A DNA stretch of 9,282 nt from positions 1-9,282 of the forward strand of contig JAPCJV010000045.1 in NCBI GenBank assembly GCA_027886785.1, written 5' to 3'. Of the stretch, positions 1-5,772 are shown one piece after another. Below the pieces are notes generated by a model. The model did no database searches, was not told the DNA's origin, and saw only the letters and a list, made by a program, of their open reading frames with translations. Every line of letters starts with the position of its first letter. Position 1 is the first letter of the stretch. The translations under genes were made by a program, and so were the position numbers. This stretch comes from Nitrososphaerota archaeon. Lineage in GTDB: Archaea > Thermoproteota > Nitrososphaeria > Nitrososphaerales > CADDZS01.

Positions 1-152
1 GAGAATTTTTTCCCATACTCTGTTTTCGCGTACCTTTCGAGGAGATACTTTAGAGCGTCCTCCTGTGCTTTTTCTGGATTCTGAAGAGAGGAGTACCAGG
101 GATCGACGAAGCTTCTCAGGAGTCCCGATGAAAGCTCAAGGTTGGATGACAA
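1..152 (-). CDS. GH3-like acyl-adenylating enzyme, N-terminal fragment (3' end outside window)
   Basis: An open minus-strand frame runs to the left edge. About 50 residues are visible if it starts at the TTG at 150-152; an in-frame stop (TAA) lies about 40 bases upstream of that TTG. The peptide contains FVDPWYSSLQNPEKAQEDAL, followed about ten residues later by AKTEYGKKF. The pattern of a short amphipathic start, NPEKAQED and then TEYGKK is what I recall from the N-termini of GH3 auxin-responsive-promoter-like proteins. These are ANL-type enzymes that adenylate carboxylic acids and, in plants, conjugate them to amino acids. No catalytic motif is in view, so activity cannot be judged. An AT-rich box at 181-189 on this strand lies about 30 bases before the TTG, which fits a nearly leaderless transcript. 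The gene lies 52 bp downstream of the HxlR gene, so cotranscription is also possible. Coding nature is fairly secure; the family call is from memory. Confidence 0.6.
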   Translation of the reverse strand, partial: MSSNLELSSGLLRSFVDPWYSSLQNPEKAQEDALKYLLERYAKTEYGKKF

Positions 153-180
153 AACCGGGTTCTCAGCACTTTTCAGAGGG

Positions 181-189
181 AAATTTTAC
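181..189 (-). promoter_or_regulatory. TATA-like box for the GH3-like gene
   Basis: Read on the minus strand this is GTAAAATTT, centred about 33 bases before the proposed TTG at 152. That spacing fits an archaeal TATA box with transcription starting close to the start codon. No convincing BRE was seen. Confidence 0.25.
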
Positions 190-204
190 TTGGAATGTAC
201 GAGT

Positions 205-621
205 TCAATAAGACCACTTTTTTTCTTCGGGAACTTCGTAGTGAAGCTTATCAATAGCTGATTTTTCATCCAACTTTTTCATGTAGTGCCTAATTCCAAA
301 GCGAAGCGTCGCAAGCAGGATGTACACCGCGTCCTCCCCCTTGGTCGTCAAGTAGTATTGAGGGCCTTCAGTGCGGATCGACTTTTTCTTCACGAGTCCC
401 TCCTTCGCCATTTGATCCAGGCGTCGCGACAGTACTCGCGGAGTAAGCCCCGGATTATTTTTCAAGATCTGTCCAAATCTCCGCAGCTTCAAAAATGCAA
501 TGTCTCGGATGATGAGCAGCGTCCACTTTCTTCCGAGAAGCTTCAAGCTCTCCCGGATTGGATCCGCTTGGTACTCGAGCTCGAGTGCGGAGCGGATTTG
601 CGTGGATTTCCTCGCCGTCAT
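205..621 (-). CDS. HxlR-family winged-helix transcriptional regulator
   Basis: A 138-residue DNA-binding protein of the HxlR (DUF24, MarR-like) class. The first helix block contains LKLLGRKWTLLIIRDI (about 26-41), the family's GxKWTLLILREL signature. A recognition-helix region follows (GLTPRVLSRRLDQMAKEGLV, 58-77), then a wing ending in YYLTTKGEDA (89-98) and a C-terminal dimerisation helix. Length is typical. HxlR proteins usually carry a cysteine before the first helix (CPV), used for redox or electrophile sensing in some members. Here that position reads ADPI and the protein has no cysteine at all, so a thiol switch is excluded and another ligand or simple repression is more likely. The ATG start is supported by GGGAGGT at 632-638, ten bases upstream. 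The gene is divergent from a VOC-family gene, a layout in which such regulators often control both themselves and the neighbour (inference). Confidence 0.9.
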   Translation of the reverse strand: MTARKSTQIRSALELEYQADPIRESLKLLGRKWTLLIIRDIAFLKLRRFGQILKNNPGLTPRVLSRRLDQMAKEGLVKKKSIRTEGPQYYLTTKGEDAVYILLATLRFGIRHYMKKLDEKSAIDKLHYEVPEEKKWSY

Positions 622-631
622 TCAAAGATAG

Positions 632-638
632 ACCTCCC
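632..638 (-). promoter_or_regulatory. Shine-Dalgarno site of the HxlR gene
   Basis: Read on the minus strand the site is GGGAGGT with a ten-base spacer to the ATG at 619-621. It is the strongest ribosome-binding site in the left part of the window and fixes the regulator's start. Confidence 0.65.
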
Positions 639-639
639 G

Positions 640-648
640 CTTATAAAA
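640..648. promoter_or_regulatory. TATA-like box shared by the divergent HxlR and VOC genes
   Basis: CTTATAAAA on the plus strand reads TTTTATAAG on the minus strand, so it resembles an archaeal TATA box in both directions. On the plus strand it lies about 32 bases before the proposed TTG start of the VOC gene at 676. On the minus strand it lies about 24 bases before the HxlR ATG, and a start site set by it would leave little room for the Shine-Dalgarno site there. It may therefore serve mainly the VOC gene, with HxlR using an upstream box. Confidence 0.4.
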
Positions 649-675
649 GAAAAATTCGTTCACGTAGGGACGACT

Positions 676-1044
676 TTGCAGAGCCAGAAGCGGGGCAAGT
701 GGACTTTCACCAAGATCGCGCCTAGATTCGTTTCTTATGATAGAGCTGAGACATTGAAATTTTACGGAGATCTGGACTTCGATATTACTATGGATGAGGA
801 GGGCTTCCTCATCGTCAGTAGAGACGGGGTGGATATCCACTTGAATATTTTCGAGGGACCTGCAGACAAAAAGAAATGTTCAGTATGCTGGATTGGAGTT
901 AATGGGATCGAAGCTTTGTACGAACAAGGCAAGTCAAAGAACCTAGTCAGCTATCCTCTGGAGATAAAACCGTACGGCTTGAAAGAATTTGCCGCGAACG
1001 ACCCATCGAGAAATCTTATCCTCTTTGCGGAACCAGTTTCCTAA
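676..1044 (+). CDS. VOC-superfamily protein (bleomycin-resistance/glyoxalase fold)
   Basis: About 122 residues from a TTG start. The protein follows the VOC pattern: a first half with KIAPRFVSYDRAETLKFYGD, FLIVSRDGVDIHLNIFEG and CWIGVNGIEALYEQ, then a closing half with EIKPYGLKEFAANDPSRNLI and LFAEP. The last piece corresponds to the family's wGmreFalrDPdGNLLrFgE ending. This subgroup includes drug-binding bleomycin-resistance-like proteins that sequester ligands, and metal enzymes; the substrate is unknown. The frame stays open upstream to 286, but that part lies antisense to the HxlR gene and has no VOC similarity. The conserved fold begins near residue 12 of the TTG version, so the TTG at 676 downstream of the TATA box is preferred. 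The next in-frame ATG (790) would cut into the fold. A CxxC pair (KCSVC) sits between the two halves. The divergent HxlR gene is the probable regulator. Confidence 0.8.
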   Translation: MQSQKRGKWTFTKIAPRFVSYDRAETLKFYGDLDFDITMDEEGFLIVSRDGVDIHLNIFEGPADKKKCSVCWIGVNGIEALYEQGKSKNLVSYPLEIKPYGLKEFAANDPSRNLILFAEPVS

Positions 1045-1076
1045 TATCGGTCCGGTTAACCTGAACTTACAAAATG

Positions 1077-1083
1077 TTTAATT
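1077..1083 (+). promoter_or_regulatory. TATA-like box for the second VOC gene
   Basis: TTTAATT preceded by an A-rich ACAAAATG stretch that could act as a BRE. It lies about 32 bases before the TTG at 1112, giving a leaderless or very short-leader transcript. It sits in the 67-bp gap after the first VOC gene, so the two VOC genes can be transcribed separately. Confidence 0.35.
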
Positions 1084-1111
1084 CAAAATCCCACTGTATG
1101 TACTTTCGCAA

Positions 1112-1534
1112 TTGACAGAGACCTCTGAAGAGAGGAGGCCTTCCTCGAGCTTCAACCGGGTGATCGGAATGATTGCTTACACCGAGCTTGCGAGCACCGA
1201 TCCTAAGGCAACGAGAGACTTTCTCAGTCAAGTGTTCAATTGGAGTTTCCAGACGATAAAGACGCCTCAGGGAGAGTTGATCGCCTACCAGACGCCCGGA
1301 GGGGTGGAAGGCAGCATCAGAAAGACGAGTCCCGAGGAATCCCCAGCGAGCCTGAACTACGTACTGGTGGATGACTTGAACGCGGCAGAAAAGAAAATCC
1401 TGGCTTCAGGTGGAGAAATAGTCCTCCCTCGAGTGGATGTCCCGCACATGGGCAGCTTTTTCTGGTTCAAAATCCCGGGCGGGCCAGTGCTTGCCTGCTG
1501 GGCAGATGCGCCGGATCGAAAAGTCAGTTCGTGA
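1112..1534 (+). CDS. VOC-superfamily protein, glyoxalase-like
   Basis: A 140-residue protein of the vicinal-oxygen-chelate fold, different in type from the VOC protein before it. The first half contains IAYTELASTDPKATRDFLSQ and VFNW (21-44), the ITYVEIpatDperAkaFYgavFGW pattern of small glyoxalase-like proteins. The second half contains NYVLVDDLNAAEKKILASGG (82-101), then VPHMGSFFWFKIPGGPVLAC and W (110-130). The closing DPdGN of many relatives reads IPGGP here. E25 sits where metal-binding members carry a ligand, but the full ligand set cannot be confirmed. The TTG at 1112 fits the promoter position; GTG at 1160 and ATG at 1169 are alternatives that keep the fold, since residues 1-15 are polar and poorly conserved in appearance. 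There is no good Shine-Dalgarno site for any of the three. Substrate unknown. Confidence 0.85.
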   Translation: MTETSEERRPSSSFNRVIGMIAYTELASTDPKATRDFLSQVFNWSFQTIKTPQGELIAYQTPGGVEGSIRKTSPEESPASLNYVLVDDLNAAEKKILASGGEIVLPRVDVPHMGSFFWFKIPGGPVLACWADAPDRKVSS

Positions 1535-1566
1535 ACGTACCCAGCTGCGGTAAAATACTACTATCC

Positions 1567-1571
1567 TTTTT
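1567..1571 (+). terminator. Possible oligo-T terminator after the second VOC gene
   Basis: A run of five T residues 33 bases past the VOC stop codon. Archaeal polymerase often terminates at T-runs without a hairpin, but five Ts is short, so this is tentative. Confidence 0.2.
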
Positions 1572-1581
1572 GACCCTGCAT

Positions 1582-1590
1582 GAAATAAAT
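1582..1590 (+). promoter_or_regulatory. TATA-like box for the NTF2-like gene
   Basis: GAAATAAAT lies about 38 bases before the ATG at 1624. Transcription would begin near 1612, just after the inverted repeat at 1591-1607. Confidence 0.3.
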
Positions 1591-1607
1591 AGTATCCAAA
1601 GGATACT
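1591..1607 (+). repeat. Perfect inverted repeat (probable operator) before the NTF2-like gene
   Basis: AGTATCC - AAA - GGATACT: seven-base arms that match perfectly around a three-base spacer, 17 bases in all. It sits between the TATA-like box and the expected transcription start, where a bound dimer would block initiation. It is too short-looped for a stable RNA hairpin, which favours a protein-binding site. The cognate regulator is unknown. Confidence 0.45.
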
Positions 1608-1623
1608 GCTGAGCTGACATCAA

Positions 1624-1989
1624 ATGATGAGCCCGAAAGAAGTTGTAATGGCGTATCAAAGCGCGCTGGGAAAGCAAGATTACAAAACCGCCAGCAGTTT
1701 CATGGACGATAAACACTTTTCGTTCAAGGGACCCCTTGCTACCCATGACAAAGCCGAAGGGCTTCTGAAAGATCTCGAGCAGCTCCATCATATTGTGCAG
1801 GGAGTAGAAATGAAAAAAGTCTTTGTCGACGGTGGCGACGTGTGTCTCCTCTACGATCTCATCACCAAGGAACCTCCAGTTACCTCATTCACTTGTGATT
1901 GGTATCACGTGGAAAACGGAAAAATAAGTTCAGTCAGAGTGGTCTTCGACCCGCGACCGTTTGCCGCAATGTTCGAGAAGAGATCATAA
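1624..1989 (+). CDS. NTF2/SnoaL-like small protein
   Basis: A 121-residue protein with the features of the NTF2-like cone fold. There is an N-terminal helix pair (SPKEVVMAYQSALGKQDYKT, 3-22), a short segment FMDDKHFSFKGPLATHDKAE (26-45), then a helix and alternating strands with CDWYHVENGKISSVRVVFDP (91-110). The WYHVENGKI..VRVVFDP ending is characteristic of SnoaL-like ester-cyclase and ketosteroid-isomerase relatives. Such proteins bind small hydrophobic ligands and may be isomerases, hydrolases or only binding proteins. Conserved acidic residues are present, but the catalytic residue cannot be assigned. Two adjacent ATGs (1624, 1627) are possible starts, without a Shine-Dalgarno site. Preceded by an inverted repeat and followed by a stem-loop, the gene looks like a single regulated unit. 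Confidence 0.75.
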   Translation: MMSPKEVVMAYQSALGKQDYKTASSFMDDKHFSFKGPLATHDKAEGLLKDLEQLHHIVQGVEMKKVFVDGGDVCLLYDLITKEPPVTSFTCDWYHVENGKISSVRVVFDPRPFAAMFEKRS

Positions 1990-1999
1990 TTCTGATCTC
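1980..1999 (+). terminator. Stem-loop over the stop codon of the NTF2-like gene
   Basis: GAGATCA (1980-1986) pairs perfectly with TGATCTC (1993-1999) around a six-base loop that includes the TAA stop. No T-run follows, so this may be a 3'-end processing or stabilising hairpin rather than a true terminator. Confidence 0.3.
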
Positions 2000-2031
2000 A
2001 CTCTCTCATGCATTTACAACAAAAGGCTCCA

Positions 2032-2083
2032 GAGGAGTATTAGTATGAGATTGGATCCAGTGTCCCAAACAGTAGGATTTTAG
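2032..2083 (+). other. Possible 12-codon leader ORF with Shine-Dalgarno site, upstream of the kinase
   Basis: GAGGAG at 2032-2037 is followed seven bases later by an ATG (2045) that opens a 12-codon frame, MRLDPVSQTVGF, ending in TAG at 2081-2083. The combination is better than the initiation region of the kinase itself, which has no Shine-Dalgarno site. It could be a translated micro-ORF or chance. Part of the 1990-2125 gap; nothing else there resembles a gene. Confidence 0.2.
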
Positions 2084-2090
2084 CAGAAGA

Positions 2091-2099
2091 ATTTTAAGG
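2091..2099 (+). promoter_or_regulatory. TATA-like box of the histidine-kinase gene
   Basis: ATTTTAAGG lies about 31 bases before the kinase ATG, implying transcription starting near 2120 with almost no leader, in agreement with the lack of a Shine-Dalgarno site. Confidence 0.35.
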
Positions 2100-2116
2100 A
2101 CTTTTTGATTAGTCCT
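2097..2116 (+). repeat. Inverted repeat at the kinase promoter (possible operator)
   Basis: AGGACT and AGTCCT are perfect six-base arms separated by TTTTGATT. The element overlaps the TATA-like box and ends just before the expected transcription start, a position suited to repression. The arm sequence also occurs in the region upstream of the ABC-transporter genes. Confidence 0.35.
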
Positions 2117-2125
2117 AAATAGCAA

Positions 2126-4066
2126 ATGCGTGCTTCAGGTTTTTCTACGAAAAGGAGCGCCTTGCTGCTCCTGATTTTGCTTGGTGCCGCCGTTTTCCTA
2201 TCGCTCGCCTCCTACGAATACTCCACGCAGGTGTCTGCAAACGTGGCAAACCTTTCGCTCGAAGAAATTCACTCCAACTCACAAATAGAGGCGAGTGATT
2301 TAGGTCATTTGCTCGAAAGAAGTCTGGAAGCGATTTCTCACAATCTGGACGTGTTGGCAAACAGCCCTCCAGTGCAGGCTCTGAACGCCACCACTTCAGT
2401 ATCCCAATTCGCGGCAGCTCAGAACTCCACCGGTTATCTGACGTCCGGATATTATTTTTTCGACAATGTTGGGAGGCTCATCCTCACCGCCAATGGTACA
2501 AACCAGGTCTTTCCCCCAGCAACCGCTCAAAATTATAGCTACAGGCCTGTATTTGCGGGGGCAAAGGGGTCGGATGCAACTTTTTTCAGTAGCGCGACTG
2601 TGTCGATGAGGAATTCCTCGATCACCTTCATTTCCATATCCAGATCAGTGTACGCACCGCAAATAGGAAGGGGCTCAATGAGAACTTTCATGGGGGTGGT
2701 GTCGGCTGCCGTGTACATGACTACGCTGGGCCGGGTGATTCAGAACAACCTTTCACCCAACTTCAAGAGCTCCATCGGGATCTTGGATTTTACGGGGAAC
2801 ATTATCTATTCAAGCAATGAATCGTTCATTGGGGCTAACGTGTTTGGAAGCACTTTCCAGAATTCGATCCCATCGGATTTGAAGCCGGAATTCAACGCCT
2901 TTCTTAACGAGTCTTTGCGAGGTCAGGCGGGCTATCAGGACTTGTCCTACAGAGGTGCGAGCACGACGCTGACTTATCAGCCTCTCTTCGTCAATGCAAC
3001 CACCAGTACCGGGAACCAAATATCAAAACAATTTGGAGTGTTGTACGTTACCGCGTCCGACACCCTTGCTACTGCAGCGGATGCATTGATTGGGCAACAA
3101 CAATTTGTCGGCATGATCACAATTTTTGGGATAGTGGGAGTGTCCGTAGGTCTCGCGGTGACTACGCTCCTCTGGAACCGGCGATTAAACGAGGCAGTCA
3201 AAGAAAAGACTGCAGATCTGGTAAATGCAAACGCACAGCTGGCCGCTAAAGCGCAGGCCGAGAAGGATTTGTTAAACATTACAGCCCATGAGTTGCGCAC
3301 TCCCACTCAGAGCATTCTCGTGAACAGCGAGATCCTCCGGAATGTGATTAGACCTGCTCTTGGGTTAGAGCACTCAAATTCGGACGGCCAGACGTCCGAA
3401 CAACCCATGCTGGTGGGAAACGTGGACCCAAATGAAGTCGTGGAAATGGTAGAGTCGTCGTACCGGAATTCTCAGCGGCTACAAAAGTTGACGCAAAACA
3501 TCCTCGAGGTGGCGCGTATTGATAACAACATGCTTCGCCTGGAAAGGGAGACGTTTAACCTGAACGATGTAATTAGGCAGGCAGTTTCCGACGCAAGAAG
3601 GTCTCTGTACGGGGAGGAGGGAGCGCGCCCTCAGGTGGTTCTTTCGTTTGAGCCAAAGCAGTCTGAGCTATTAGTGAACGCAGACCGGACGAAACTGAGC
3701 GAGGTAGTGAACAATTTACTGGAAAATTCGATAAAATTCACGAAGGACGGCGGGAAGATCAAAGTGATGGCGGACAAAGACGATCGGGGCTTCGCAATCA
3801 TTACAATAACTGATGAGGGTTCCGGGATTGATACAGAAATATTTCCTCGCCTTTTCACAAAGTTCGGCACGAAAACCGGTACGGGGCTGGGACTGTACAT
3901 TTCAAAAGCGTACATTGAAGCTCATGGGGGCACTATCACGGCGGAAAACAACACCGGAACAAATTGGGGCGCCACCTTTAGGTTCTCCATCCCATTGGTC
4001 GCTAAACCAGTAGATGAGGCGGTGGTAAACATCGTGAAATCTGTCGAAGAGAGAAAATCTGGATAA
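2126..4066 (+). CDS. Membrane-bound sensor histidine kinase (Cache-like sensor, HisKA, HATPase_c)
   Basis: A 646-residue two-component sensor kinase. A membrane segment (about 11-30) is followed by an outer-surface domain (about 31-325) with a long first helix and Cache/PAS-like strands such as GYYFFDNVGRLIL. Ten or so N-glycosylation sequons in that domain support an extracellular position. A second membrane segment spans about 327-350. A charged linker likely to be coiled coil (351-380) leads directly to HisKA, with no recognisable HAMP domain. The phosphoacceptor is H388 in TAHELRTP. The ATPase domain has N530/N534 in NNLLENSIKFT, the DEGSG box (563-567) and GTGLGLYISK (585-594), so the active site is intact. 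The tail after 625 is short and no receiver domain is fused. No response regulator lies in the window, so its partner is elsewhere. HisKA carries an extra stretch of about 25 polar residues (410-436) between its helices. ATG start without a Shine-Dalgarno site. Confidence 0.95.
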   Translation: MRASGFSTKRSALLLLILLGAAVFLSLASYEYSTQVSANVANLSLEEIHSNSQIEASDLGHLLERSLEAISHNLDVLANSPPVQALNATTSVSQFAAAQNSTGYLTSGYYFFDNVGRLILTANGTNQVFPPATAQNYSYRPVFAGAKGSDATFFSSATVSMRNSSITFISISRSVYAPQIGRGSMRTFMGVVSAAVYMTTLGRVIQNNLSPNFKSSIGILDFTGNIIYSSNESFIGANVFGSTFQNSIPSDLKPEFNAFLNESLRGQAGYQDLSYRGASTTLTYQPLFVNATTSTGNQISKQFGVLYVTASDTLATAADALIGQQQFVGMITIFGIVGVSVGLAVTTLLWNRRLNEAVKEKTADLVNANAQLAAKAQAEKDLLNITAHELRTPTQSILVNSEILRNVIRPALGLEHSNSDGQTSEQPMLVGNVDPNEVVEMVESSYRNSQRLQKLTQNILEVARIDNNMLRLERETFNLNDVIRQAVSDARRSLYGEEGARPQVVLSFEPKQSELLVNADRTKLSEVVNNLLENSIKFTKDGGKIKVMADKDDRGFAIITITDEGSGIDTEIFPRLFTKFGTKTGTGLGLYISKAYIEAHGGTITAENNTGTNWGATFRFSIPLVAKPVDEAVVNIVKSVEERKSG

Positions 4067-4099
4067 CTCGATTGGTCAATCATAAGGTCGACGAGAGAA

Positions 4100-4948
4100 T
4101 CAAGCACCTAACTTTACGCCCGAGTCCACCCACGCGAGCCAGTCGAAAGTAATTTCTCCCTTACTTCCGATGATCGAATTTAGGGCGGTCAGAATATCGC
4201 CTTCCTTTTTCTTCCGAGTTCCCTCACTTACTTTTTGCATCGCGAACGCGATCGAGGGGCTTGTCTCCATGACGTACCTCAAGTACTGCTCCGCCGACTC
4301 CCACGTCATCTGACCCCTGAGCTCGGTTTCTTCGATGCCGCTCAATTGCGCATCGCGAAGCAGCGACGTGATTTTGCCCCGTTCAGAGCAGCGGTAGGGT
4401 TCTGGCGAATCAGGGGAGGGACTGGGTAGATCGAACAATTTCAACAACATTTGGATAAATTCCTGGGCACGGTTATCTCGGGGCCCCCATACGGACACGG
4501 CAAGCCGCCTGTTCGGCTTCAATACTCTCACCATTTCCCGCACGCCGAAGAGCAAGTCTGGAAAAAACATCACTCCAAACCTGCACGTAACAGCATCAAA
4601 ATGATCAGAGGCAAAAGGTAGCTTGAGCCCTTCCAGGAGGCGCGTCTCAAAATTGTTTATGCCTAAATTTTTGGCTTTTTCTCTCGCGGTTCCAAGCATC
4701 TCCTCAGAGTTATCCGCGCCGATCACCTTTCCTGATCCCACTCTCTTCGCGGCGGTCAGTCCCGGTTCGCCACTTCCCGTCGCAACGTCCAGGACCAAGT
4801 ACCCGTCTTTCAAGTCCACCGATTCCAGAATTTTTTCACCTGCAGGGCGCAACAAATTCATTAGGAACGGTTCCCATTTTTTCCACCCCGGAGCGAGCTC
4901 GTTCCAATACTCGCGCTGCTGTTTGCGTATCTCCTCCATCTTGCTCAA
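4100..4948 (-). CDS. Class I SAM-dependent methyltransferase, UbiE/COQ5-like
   Basis: About 282 residues. An N-terminal helix with QREYWNELAPGWKKWEPFL (11-29) is typical of UbiE-like enzymes. The SAM-binding glycine loop is VLDVATGSGEPGL (52-64), the acidic residue of the second strand is D79 in GADNSEEML, and motif II is LPFASDHFDAVTCRFGVMFF (110-129). Post-motif helix REMVRVLKPNRRLAVSVWGP follows (137-156). The C-terminal half (160-282) holds substrate-specific helices and is not recognised. The substrate could be a quinone, a lipid or a small molecule. Start is uncertain: TTG at 4946-4948 or ATG at 4937-4939, three codons later; neither has a Shine-Dalgarno site. It lies 72 bp downstream of the ABC permease on the same strand, and a weak TTATCTAT box near 4981-4989 could give it a separate promoter. 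It converges on the kinase, leaving 33 bp between stops. Confidence 0.9.
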   Translation of the reverse strand: MSKMEEIRKQQREYWNELAPGWKKWEPFLMNLLRPAGEKILESVDLKDGYLVLDVATGSGEPGLTAAKRVGSGKVIGADNSEEMLGTAREKAKNLGINNFETRLLEGLKLPFASDHFDAVTCRFGVMFFPDLLFGVREMVRVLKPNRRLAVSVWGPRDNRAQEFIQMLLKLFDLPSPSPDSPEPYRCSERGKITSLLRDAQLSGIEETELRGQMTWESAEQYLRYVMETSPSIAFAMQKVSEGTRKKKEGDILTALNSIIGSKGEITFDWLAWVDSGVKLGA

Positions 4949-5020
4949 AGAAAGTACTCAGATCCAAGACCTTTAGGCCGATAGATAAGATCTTCGTAAA
5001 AGAGAAAACTTTTGCAAAGA

Positions 5021-5752
5021 TTACGGAAGCAGTTTCTCTCTGCTGATCAATCTGCTCGATAGCAAGAGCATCACGATAGTTAGTACGGATACGGACACGA
5101 CAATGGCCAGATCAATGGGGATCGCAAGCGAGGGGATTACGAGCGGGCCGATGTACGAGGGAAAGACCATAACTACTCCCAACGCGATCCCAAGCGGCTG
5201 ATTGGATCCGATCCTCTGTTTTTGCAGAGAGCTAAAGGCGATCATGATGATCGTCACCAGCGACACCACAGGCAGAGCAATGAGTACTACCAGGCCTGAT
5301 AACTCAAGGAGGATCGACAGATTTGCTCCCTGGATTATCCCGGCAACTACGTTCGCCACAATTTCAAAGGACACGAGGCCCCCGGTTAAAATCAGCGCAG
5401 CCTTGAGGTACCGCCTGTAAATGTCCCCCTGATCCATTCCGAGGGATAGGAAATATTCGAGGACGCCGTTGTTCTTGTCGTAAACGTAGAGGAGGAGCAC
5501 CGGCGTGGAAAATGCAATGGACGCAAACACCTGCAGCGGTACGGATATGAGACGAAAATATTCTTGGAAGGTGAGCCCACCCGGAAAGGTCGAGTTGCCC
5601 AGGGGGATCCCGGTCGAGGAAGGAAAAGTATTCAGCAAAGTGGGAATGCTCGAAATGAGGACACTGATCAGTCCGAGAAAAACCCCGATGACCACATAGG
5701 TCTTGCTCAGAGAGAGGCTTCTCTTTGCAATGATTATTCCCGGATCACTCAC
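5021..5752 (-). CDS. ABC-2-type transporter permease
   Basis: A 243-residue, six-helix membrane protein with segments at about 19-41, 72-91, 117-139, 149-175, 185-210 and 213-232. Between helices 2 and 3 the cytoplasmic stretch YDKNNGVLEYFLSLGMDQGD followed by IYRRYLKA corresponds to the E..nGtLEyLLslP.s..ei...K coupling region of ABC-2 exporters, which contacts the ATPase. The loop after helix 1 (about 42-71), rich in Pro, Gly and Ser, would face outside. One subunit of this size pairs with another to form the channel. The start is GTG at 5750-5752, supported by GGGAG at 5762-5766 with a nine-base spacer. The ATPase gene ends 20 bp upstream, so the two form an operon. No substrate-binding protein is present, which fits an exporter. 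Substrate unknown. Confidence 0.88.
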   Translation of the reverse strand: MSDPGIIIAKRSLSLSKTYVVIGVFLGLISVLISSIPTLLNTFPSSTGIPLGNSTFPGGLTFQEYFRLISVPLQVFASIAFSTPVLLLYVYDKNNGVLEYFLSLGMDQGDIYRRYLKAALILTGGLVSFEIVANVVAGIIQGANLSILLELSGLVVLIALPVVSLVTIIMIAFSSLQKQRIGSNQPLGIALGVVMVFPSYIGPLVIPSLAIPIDLAIVVSVSVLTIVMLLLSSRLISREKLLP

Positions 5753-5761
5753 AAATAATCA

Positions 5762-5766
5762 CTCCC
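5762..5766 (-). promoter_or_regulatory. Shine-Dalgarno site of the ABC permease
   Basis: Read on the minus strand, GGGAG within GAGGGAGTGAT, nine bases before the GTG start. It lies in the 20-bp gap after the ATPase stop and supports internal initiation on a shared mRNA. Confidence 0.55.
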
Positions 5767-5772
5767 TCGATC

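Noticed and set aside
286..675. Plus-strand extension of the first VOC frame, about 130 residues
   Set aside because: It lies antisense to the well-supported HxlR gene, has no family resemblance, and the VOC fold begins only near 710.
622..840. Minus-strand frame of 72 residues upstream of HxlR
   Set aside because: It lies antisense to the VOC coding region and has no recognisable domain.
2977..3306. Minus-strand frame of 109 residues inside the kinase
   Set aside because: It lies antisense to the kinase membrane segment and HisKA region; its low-complexity hydrophobic look is a mirror of that sequence.
2126..4066. Fused response-regulator receiver domain in the kinase
   Set aside because: The protein ends about 25 residues after the ATPase domain; no receiver motif is present.
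4070..4081. GATTG-GT-CAATC inverted repeat between the convergent kinase and methyltransferase genes
   Set aside because: The two-base loop is too tight for a hairpin, there is no T-run, and the arms are short.
4623..4976. Plus-strand frame of 117 residues over the methyltransferase
   Set aside because: It lies antisense to the SAM-binding region, whose motifs are clear on the other strand.
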